Source of the DNA: an uncultured Gemmiger sp.
Lineage (GTDB): Bacteria > Bacillota > Clostridia > Oscillospirales > Ruminococcaceae
Direction of reading: 5' to 3'
Assembly: GCA_944388175.1 (NCBI GenBank)
Contig: CALXHR010000001.1
Coordinates: forward strand, 124,001 to 188,000
Length of the DNA stretch: 64,000 nucleotides
Position numbers and translations under genes: made by a program. Positions 34,482 to 43,400 of the stretch are shown here, piece after piece. A model generated the notes under the pieces. It did not search any database and was not told the DNA's origin. It saw only the letters and a list, made by a program, of their open reading frames with translations. Each line of letters begins with the position of its first letter. The first letter of the stretch is position 1.

Positions 34482-35373
34482 CGCGCTTATGGTTCCTCCT
34501 TTGCTTTTCGCGTTGTTTTTCGTTCCAGGTCTGTGCGGTCCAAACCAGCAGCCGCACGCTTACAATGGCCAGCACCACCAGCAGCCCCAGCAACAGGTGC
34601 CGGTACTGCATGGGCATGCGCTGGAACAGACTTTGCGGCTCCTGCGTCTGCGCGGCGGCAACGGTTTCCGGCGTGTAGGGCACACGGTGGCCGCGCACCA
34701 GCAGCCGGTGCGAATTGATGCCGTACGGCGTGCAGGTGATCAGCGTCACATAGTCCTGCCCGGGTTCAATGGCCAGGGCGCCCATCTCGGTAGGCAAAAC
34801 GGTCAGGATCTGGTCTACCTCATAGGCCAGCGTCTCGTTTAAGACCTTGATAAAGAATTCGTCGCCGATCTCCATCTGGTCCAAATCGGTAAACAGGCTG
34901 GCCGTAGGCAGGCCGCGGTGACCGCTGAGCGCCGCGTGGGTCCCCTCGCCCCCCACCGGCAGCGAGGTGTTCTGCAGGTGGCCGATGCCAACCTGCAAAA
35001 CGGCTTCCTCGGTGCCATGGTAGATGGGGATAGTCTGCCCCAGGCGCGGGATGGTGATATAGGCCATCATGCCGGTGCTGTCGATGTTGAGCAGGTCCCA
35101 GTAGCTTTCGGGCGTAATGGGGTTGCCGTTATCGTCCGCAAGCGGGGCTTTGCCGGCGCTGGCGTCGGCCAGCAGGCGGTTATATTCCTGCGCCTGGGCC
35201 AGCAGCTGGGCCAGGCGTTCCTGTTCCAACTGCTGGACGGTGTCGTCGTAGGAGGCTGTGGCGCGGCTGCTGTTGCGCTCGGCCAGATATTCACTGAGCG
35301 AGGGGTACACCAGAATACCGACGCCCAACAGGATGATGAGCAGACGGGCGGCCCACCACAGCTTAGCTTTCAT
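34471..35373 (-). CDS. Class C (pilus-assembly) sortase
   Basis: 300 residues. N-terminal helix (about 7-25), coiled region, barrel with His152 ('LSGHRGLPT'), Cys214 ('LITCTPYGIN') and Arg223 ('SHRLLVRG'), and a second hydrophobic helix at about 258-280 with a very basic tail. The 'TCTPYGxNxHRLLVRG' pattern and C-terminal helix define class C. It joins pilin subunits through the pilin Lys and the Thr of LPETG. Sits between the major pilin and the minor pilin gene, 7 bp after the former. Confidence 0.93.
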   Translation of the reverse strand: MKAKLWWAARLLIILLGVGILVYPSLSEYLAERNSSRATASYDDTVQQLEQERLAQLLAQAQEYNRLLADASAGKAPLADDNGNPITPESYWDLLNIDSTGMMAYITIPRLGQTIPIYHGTEEAVLQVGIGHLQNTSLPVGGEGTHAALSGHRGLPTASLFTDLDQMEIGDEFFIKVLNETLAYEVDQILTVLPTEMGALAIEPGQDYVTLITCTPYGINSHRLLVRGHRVPYTPETVAAAQTQEPQSLFQRMPMQYRHLLLGLLVVLAIVSVRLLVWTAQTWNEKQREKQRRNHKRDAP

Positions 35374-35380
35374 GCGTTAC

Positions 35381-37333
35381 TCAATCCTGATCTTTCTTTT
35401 TGCGGGGCATGGCGAACAGGCCGATGGCCACAATCACGACGCCGGCCACGGTCAGGCCGATGGTGCCGATGCTACCGGTTTCGGGCAGCTCGACGCCGGT
35501 CTTATTCTGTGCCTTGATCTCGGCACTGGCAACGGTGTTGGGCGCGTCGTTAACAACATAAAGAGGCTTCGTAAAGCTTACCTCATCATATTTGTTCGGT
35601 TCATCGTCATCGAAGCGCGCGTTGGCCTTGTCCGGGTCGACGATAACTTCAACCTTGATGGGTGCCTTCAACTTGTTGTAACCGGTGGGCGCTTCAACTT
35701 CGTACAGGTAGTAGGTTTTGCCGCCTTCGAGGCCATCAATGGTCACAGCCTGCGTTTCATTGGTGGTAACAACGTAAACAGGGGTCTCGTCTTCAGCGGC
35801 AGCAACGCGATAATTCACACCGGCATTAGGTGTACCAGTATCAACCAGACTGATCAGATAGGGCTTGTTGCTATCCGTAGAATCGGTAGCGCCCTCAATA
35901 AGAGTGCCCGCAGCATTGACAACCTTACCCTTGTATTCGCCGTCGGCGGCAATGTGCAGTTCACCCAAATTATCCTTTTCGCTCAGAACAAATTTCGCAC
36001 CAGACAGGTATTCCTGGACAGCGTCGTCTCCATATTTGTGGATATCGAGTTTATAGCTGTAAACATCGCTTTCATCCGGGGTGGACTTGTCAAGGTCACC
36101 GGGGTCATTGCCATATTCAACATGGACGTCGTTCTTCGCTGCATCACCTTTCAAAGCATCAGCCGTGATAGTGGCCTGATAGGTCACAGTGATGGGCCAA
36201 CCGGCGCCGATCTGAAGCTTACTTCCGTTATACTCGGCAGCAAGCGCCTTGAGGTCGCCCAGATCGATCGTGAGGGTGTTGGCCTGATAGGTAACTTCCA
36301 CTTCACCAGAATTGTCTTTGCTGTTGAGGGTCAACGCGCTTGTGCCGCTGCCAAACTTCACGGTAACACCTGCTTCTTCGTCGTACGCCAAACCAGTCAG
36401 GGTATCGACAAATTTGAAGTAGTAGTTCTCATAATCCGTCATATCCGGCACAAAAGAGGTCAGCTTAAATTCGACAGTATCGCCAACATTTGCAGTACCA
36501 TCATCGCTGTAATCGTTGTCTGGTTCATTGTTGCTGTCATTGTCATCATCGACCGTCTTATCCACCGTGGGGTAAGAACTCTTGATATTCACTTCGGTCT
36601 TGCCGTCAGTTTTGTTGGGGACATTGACCAGGATGGCATCGGTACCACGCTGGTAAATGATACCAGTTGCAACTTCTACGCCTTCGATTTCATCATAACC
36701 AAAAGACCCACCTTCGGGGAAAACAAGGTAATAGCCCGGCGTCATATTCTCAAACGTAGCAACTCCAGCATTGGAGCCTTCCTCCGCACTGTCAGGCTTT
36801 TCCGCAACCTTTTCAGTTTTAAGTGCGGCGAGCGATTCATTCGCAGAGGCACCCGTCAGTTCCGTATAGGCCCACACACGCGCCTTTTTGGCAAATTCCA
36901 CAAGGTTGGTGGCACCGTCACTGGATTCTTCACCGTCCCACAGGCTCGCTACATATTCAGCCGCTGCAGCTTTGACGTTTTCTGTGTCACTAGCATTCAG
37001 AGTCTCATAGCCGGAAATTTCCTGAAGTTTACTGAGCATAACGCGATTATCTTTATCCTCATCGCCTTCCTCAGCGGTGAAAAACTCCACCCAAGCGTCT
37101 TCCAAAACGTAGCTATCATATTGAATTGTGGATTCACCTTCAGGTTCCTCAGACGGCACAACGGTCACACGGGAACGGAACATACGGACTGCCGTAACGG
37201 TTTTGCCCTGCAATTCCTCTCCGGAAACTTCCAGGGTCCCGGTCGGCTCTGCCGCGAACGCAGAGACGCTCAGGCTCAGGGACATGGCGACGGCCACTGC
37301 GGCCGCTGCCAGGCGTTTGAAATGTACTTTCAT
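35381..37333 (-). CDS. Major pilin, isopeptide-forming SpaA type, LPETG-anchored
   Basis: 650 residues. Signal peptide (1-28). Pilin motif Lys259 in 'YPTVDK', a fimbrial isopeptide D1-like domain (about 285-400), a SpaA/CnaB domain with E-box Glu545 in 'YLYEVEAPTGYN', LPETG at 616-620, membrane helix and RKKK tail. The Lys is joined by the class C sortase to the LPETG Thr of the next subunit. Codon use is less GC-rich than in the flanking sortase genes, which suggests recent transfer or diversifying exchange. Ribosome site AAGGAA 8-9 bp before the ATG. Confidence 0.92.
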   Translation of the reverse strand: MKVHFKRLAAAAVAVAMSLSLSVSAFAAEPTGTLEVSGEELQGKTVTAVRMFRSRVTVVPSEEPEGESTIQYDSYVLEDAWVEFFTAEEGDEDKDNRVMLSKLQEISGYETLNASDTENVKAAAAEYVASLWDGEESSDGATNLVEFAKKARVWAYTELTGASANESLAALKTEKVAEKPDSAEEGSNAGVATFENMTPGYYLVFPEGGSFGYDEIEGVEVATGIIYQRGTDAILVNVPNKTDGKTEVNIKSSYPTVDKTVDDDNDSNNEPDNDYSDDGTANVGDTVEFKLTSFVPDMTDYENYYFKFVDTLTGLAYDEEAGVTVKFGSGTSALTLNSKDNSGEVEVTYQANTLTIDLGDLKALAAEYNGSKLQIGAGWPITVTYQATITADALKGDAAKNDVHVEYGNDPGDLDKSTPDESDVYSYKLDIHKYGDDAVQEYLSGAKFVLSEKDNLGELHIAADGEYKGKVVNAAGTLIEGATDSTDSNKPYLISLVDTGTPNAGVNYRVAAAEDETPVYVVTTNETQAVTIDGLEGGKTYYLYEVEAPTGYNKLKAPIKVEVIVDPDKANARFDDDEPNKYDEVSFTKPLYVVNDAPNTVASAEIKAQNKTGVELPETGSIGTIGLTVAGVVIVAIGLFAMPRKKKDQD

Positions 37334-37412
37334 GCTTCACATTCCTTTCAGTTCTTTTGTTGCATGGTTCGTATGGGTGTATGGCGGCCGTGCCGCCGTG
37401 GGCTGCATGGGG

Positions 37413-40400
37413 TCACCTCTCCCCCTTTCTCGGGCGCCGGCGTATGCGCGCCAGCCCCAGCAAAAGGAGTCCTACGCCAACGGCCACAAACATCGCGTCG
37501 CCCGCCGCGCCGGTGTTCGGCAGCTCAACGGTGCGCTTGTTGGTGACAGTCAGTTCATAATCGCCTGCATCTGTGGGATCGTAGTTGTCGATAATGGCTT
37601 CGTAGCCATCCGGAACATCCTGTTCCTCCACAGTGTAGACGTAGTAGGCAGTGATAATTTCGCCTTCGTCCCAGACGTTGTCGCTATCCGCATCTTCGAA
37701 CGCAAACACAGGCGCATCGCGCAGCACTTTGCTCCATACGTCGGACCAGGCGGATTCACGGTTATCATTGGTTAGGGTAACAATTCCGTTTTCGATGCCG
37801 TAACCCGTATATGGGGTTTTCACGCCATTCGGGGCCCAAACCATATCGTCTTTCCCTTGTGCAGGGTAATTGGGCGTCTCGGCATCTTTTTTATTTTGGA
37901 GCGTATATTGCTGTTGGTAGATCGTAAGGGTGACAGAGCCGTCAAAGTCAAACCAGTCATCCCAGATTTTCTGGACAGTCAAATCCACTCTCTCGGCGCA
38001 GGGGTCGCCCATCACACCGGGTTTTGGCACGGTTGTTTCGGGGTTGGGGTCGTTGGGGGTGTCCAGCATCAGCACCGCCTTGGCGCCGCTTTCCTGGTAG
38101 GCGGCAAGGGCAGGGGCTTCGCTGGTGGCTGCCGCGTCGTTGGTCATCACCGCGCCGTCCAGGGCCGCGAACATGGCATAGATCGTCAAATCCTTGCCGG
38201 TACCCACGATGCCTTCAAAGTCAACGATATGGTCGATGTCGTAGCGGTCATACGTGGCGCCGGCGGCCGTATCCTGTACGGCGTTGTCACCGACCTGTTT
38301 GCTGCCCGACGTAACGATCTTTGCCAGCGACGGGTCGTTGGCGCGGTAGATCGAATACTGGTTGCCTTCGCCTTCGATGGATTTCAAGTCGTTGAAGGTA
38401 TACACCGATTCCAGATCGTTATAGCCGGTGAACGGCCCGACGTACTGGGCCGTACCGCGTACCACGTCGCACAGCAGCATCTGGCAGTTTTTGATCTTGC
38501 CCTCGTGGTTATAGCCCACAAAACCGCCGGCGCTGCCCTTCTCTTGCAGATTCTCGCCGCCGTTGGCGGTATCGGATGCGCCGCCCGCAAAGACGTCGTA
38601 GCCCTGATCGATGCCGGTGACGGTGGAGTTGTATACCTCGGTGCGGTTGGCTTTGATGAGGTTGATCGTTATGTTGGACAAATCGCTTGCAACCGTCAAG
38701 TTTCCATCCGCATCCACCGCATAATTCAAATCGATTGCAGAGTCTCCAATCGAGATGTGAACGGCGGCAGTACTGTTAGGCTTCAAGTCATTTTTGTTGA
38801 GGGATATTTCTACCGGCAGGCCCAGCAGTTCCAGCTTCAGCAGGTTGCCGCCTTCCAAAACTTCAACCTCAATAATACCAAGGTTGATGTCAACCAAACC
38901 GACATCTTCGAGGCGATCGCTGTCTATCATCAGTAATTCCAAAATGTTTCCGACGATGCCCAGCAGCATATTCACCAGCCAAGAATTGCCCGACACACTG
39001 ATCAGGTACGCCATATCCGTCTGGCCGACGAAACCGCCTGCCACTTCATCGCTGGCGACCGTTTTTAAGCCGGTCACAGTACCACCGGGGGTCTCGTCCG
39101 TAACGCCCGACAGATTTGGTAAACTGTTACCAATACGCCCCAGGTCGGCGTAACCGGCAAAACCGCCCGCAACGGGCTGTTGGCCGCCATCGGTCAGCAC
39201 TACCAGGCCGTTGGCATAGCCGCTGACGCTGCAATCCAGCATCTGGCTGCCCAGCAGGTCAATGACGCCTGCGGTAAGGCCGTTCAGCACGCCCAGATTT
39301 TCCAGCGCGCTGATGTCATCCACATCCGCAAAACCGCTTTTGCCCATATGGCCGACAAAACCGCCGGTGTAGTTGGGCGCTTGTACGGTCGCCACGTTGG
39401 CGGCCGTGCTGCTGCCCACCGTGCCGTTAAGCACTGCGCCGGCAAAACCGCCTGCGCAGCCCGCGTAACGGGTCTCGCTCAGGGCGCCTTCCTCGCGGGA
39501 GTCGTCGTGCGCCTCCACGCGGTATCCCTCGTCGACGCCGTCGACGCTGGCGTGGTAGATGTAGGTGCGGATGAAATCGGCTGCGTCGATGCTGCCTGGC
39601 TTCAGCCCGCCCAGCAGGCTGCCCAGGATGCTTGTATCGCCGGCGCCCACCTGGGCCACCGCGTTGACGTCCGCCAGGCCGACGAAACCGCCGGCATACA
39701 GGCCGCCATCCACCTGGCGCAGACCGGTGACGGTCAGTTTGCCGGGCGCTTCCTGGTCGATTCGGCTGTTTGCATCATAGCCCAGGCTGGCCGCCTGCAG
39801 TTCGCCGGCAAAACCGCCGGCATAGTCGGCATACTGGCCGCCGCCGTATGCGCCGTCCACGACAAAGCCCCAATCGGGGTCTGCCGGGCTGACGCTGCCC
39901 TTGTAGATGGTGGTGACGGTGGCGGGCAGCAAATCCAGCAGGTCGTCGACACTTTCGATGACACTGTCCAAAATGCCCTGCAGCAGGCCGCTGCCGGCAT
40001 TGGTATTTACGCTGGCCAGCGATGCCGCTGTGGCAAGGCCCACGTAACCGCCAACCGAACTGCGGCCCGCTACACGGCGCAGGTTACGCACATCGCAGGA
40101 GGCTGCGGGGATGGGATAGGTCGCGGCATCAGGGTCGGCATAACCGCTGTCCGCGGCCGTTTTGTCCGGGTAGACGGCCCACTTGGCCTTGTCGGCATCT
40201 GTTGGCAGGTCCTTTTCCGGTGTAATGTTGGCAACGGTGTCGGTCTTTTGAATCTGCGCACCGTAGGCTGCGCCGACGTAACCGCCCGCATAGCCGACGT
40301 CATCGCCCGAGCTGGGGGTGCCGGTGGCCGTCACAGTCATGCCGGAGCGGTACCCCTGCACTGACGAATTTTTGATAACCGGCACAAAAAGTTCCGCCAC

Positions 40401-43400
40401 ATTGACCAGCTGGCCGAGGTCCAGTTCCAAGCGCAGAATGCTGACGCCGCCCAGGCTGGCTGCACCGCCGGCTTCGGCACGGCCGGCAAAACCGCCCGCC
40501 GCACCGCGCGCCTGCACCGATTTAACGTCGTAGGCCATGCAGTTGGTCAGCACGCCGCTGCGCATCAGGCCGACATAACCGCCGCCCGCGTTGGGCAGGT
40601 TGACGCCTTGGGCGCTGCGGCCGGCCACAACGTCGTAGCCGTAGATGTAGTTGGCCAGTTTGGCGTTGAGGTCCTCTTGGCGATCGACTTTGCCGGCCTG
40701 CGCCAGTTCAAAGCCGTAGCCGCCACCGGCGCCGACAAACTCGACCCAGCTGTTCCAGGTTTTCGCATCCAAATCGGCCAGCGGGCCGTAAACAGCGGTG
40801 TTTTCCTGCATGGGGTAGACCGCTTGCAGGGCGCTGAGGATGTTATTCTCCTGGATCAAGCCGCGCAGCAGGCTGACCGTGCCGGCGTCGGCCATATCAG
40901 CGGATTCCATAAAGCCGGTATAGCCGCCGGCATACTCGCTGCCGAACACTGTGCGGATGCGCACCGCCTTGCACAGGCTGGTGGGGCCGGTGTATGCGTC
41001 CGTAGCGGTCAGCCAGGGGTCTGTATTCAAGCCCAGAATCTGCCCGCCCTCGTTGTGGCCGACATAGCCGCCGGCCATGCCGCGCTGGACGCCAGGGGTC
41101 TGCCCGCTGCCGGCCGTTACCGCACCGGTGGATTCCGCCTGCGCCCACACCACGCCGCCGCAGGGCACGCTGTCGGTGGAGCTGTTGCGGATGGTGGGGA
41201 CAAAGACCTGCAAACCGGAAAGAATGTTGTTGACGTCCAGCAATTGGTTCAGCACATCGCCCTTGGGCAGCAGCTTTGCCACATCGCCGGGTTTCATTTC
41301 GCCGACGTAACCGCCGGCGCTTTCGCGCCCGATAATATGGGAGAAGTTGTGCGCGTGGGAATCCTGGATATGGCCGCCGGTGATTGTACCGGCAAAGCCG
41401 CCGGCGTGGCCGACGAAGTCGTTGCCATCCTGTGCGGCAGCCCGCACAACGTAGCCGCCGGCCGCACCGTAGACGTCGGAATGTTCCACGGTCGTGACAA
41501 CGACATTGAGGGCGCTGAGGAGGTCGCTCAGGCTGACAGTTTCACCCAAAACATCCAGGCCTCGGCCGACGCTGGCCGCGCTGCCGATATCGATCTTGCC
41601 GATGTAGCCGCCGGCATAGCGCCCGCCGGTGACGGCGTAGGCAGGTTTTGCATCTACATAATAGCTGTCGCCATCGGTGTTCAGGGCCTGGGCGTCTGTG
41701 TCCGCATTGCCTGCGGGGTCGGTGACCCTGGTGTGGCGCAGGAAGTTGACGTCGCTGGTCGAGACCTGCGCGCCGCTGGCGTAGCCGGCAAAACCGCCGG
41801 CGCTGCCCGCGTTGAGGTCGCCGTTTTCGCCCTTAATGTCGGTAGCGGAGACCGCCAGGCCGAGGTCGCTTGCGTTGACACCCGCATGGGTGACCACAGG
41901 GACATAGGCCTTGACGACTTGGAGCAGGTCGCGGAGATCAATTTCCAACCCCGAACCGCCCAGGATGCTGATGCCGCCGCCCGCATCCGCCAGCGCGCCC
42001 GAATAGAGCTTGCCGGCAAAGCCGCCGGCGTAGGTGCGGCCGGTGACCTGGGTGACGTTGTAGACGGCGTAGAAATCGCCCTTGCGGGTGCTGTTGTCCA
42101 CCGTGCCGCTCTGGAAATCGGCGGCAAAACCGCCGGCCACATCGGCGGAGACGTTGGCGGCAGGCGCGGCGGACGCCGTGCCCTCCTGCTCTGCTACAGG
42201 CGGGTCCGCATAGGTGACGGTACAGTTGGTGTAGGTGGGGATGAGGTAATTGATCGCGCTCAAAAGGCCATTAGCCTCGATGAGACCGCTGATCACATCT
42301 TTATCGGGATCGGTGAAGCTGCCATCCTCCCCAGCTTGGGCCAAACCGCCCACACGGGAAGTTGCCAGAAAACCACCGGCATAACCGCCCGTCTTGGCCG
42401 CCGTAACATTTTTAAGGTTAAAGGCATGGCAATCGGTTGCCGTGATGCTGTTGCTGCGCGCAAGGAAACCGGAGGCCAGGAATTCAGTAATATCGCTGTC
42501 ATCGGAGCGCTGACCGGTTGCCGTGACCGTATAACCTCCCTCTATACCCGTAACGGTGCAGTCTGTCAAGGTAACTTCGACACCTTCCGCCAGAGACAGC
42601 AGGTTTTTAACATTCAGCAGTTTGAGACCGAGGATGTCAAGCTCCAAACCGCTTGCGCCAGCCAGTTCGCCTGGACCGGCGACGGCGGCAAAACCGCCAG
42701 CCACATTGTGGGCCGTGACGGAAGACAGATTGGTCAGATAGACGCCGGAATCCTCCACCGGCGTTTTATTTTCCTCATCGCCGGTATAGGCACAGCCGAC
42801 GCTGCCGCCGAGCAATTCGCCAAAGCCGCCGCCGGCATAGTTGGCGGTCGCCCTGACAGTGTAGCCAGCTTGGCCGCCGGACACTCGGGTCCCCTGCACA
42901 GTGAAAGGCAGGTAACTGCCGACGCCCGCCACGTTGTTGAGCAGACCGGCAATGCTGGCGGTGCGCAGTGAGCCCGCGATGCCACCGGCATATTCGTTGG
43001 CAGAGATGGAGGTCAGGTTGGTAATGGAGTTGAAAAGCCCACTGTCATCCGGCACAGGAAGCTCGTTTTTCTCCTCGTTCAGACCTCGCCAGAAGGACAG
43101 ATTTTGCAAATTGCCTGGTGCGGAAGACGCCAGGTAAAGGCCATCGCCGCTGCCGACAAAGCCGCCGGCATACTTGCCGCCCGCATTGACCGTGACGCCA
43201 CTGCTGCCATTAATTTGGCAGCCCATGATGGCAGAGGGGGCAACGCCGATCAGAGAGAGCAATGCATCGCCGTTATCCGAACCGAGAAGCTCTGTCAGGA
43301 CCCTGCCCACTGTGGCCAGCAAATTCTCATCTGCATTTTCCAAACCGTTTCCGGTGCCGCCCAGCGAACTCACCCAACCAACCGTACCGATGCCTGCCCA

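Noticed and set aside
40608-42971. 787-codon plus-strand open frame inside the giant adhesin gene
   Set aside because: Antisense of the repeat region; its repeated 'A.KTAG' pattern is just the mirror of the GG(F/Y)xG core.
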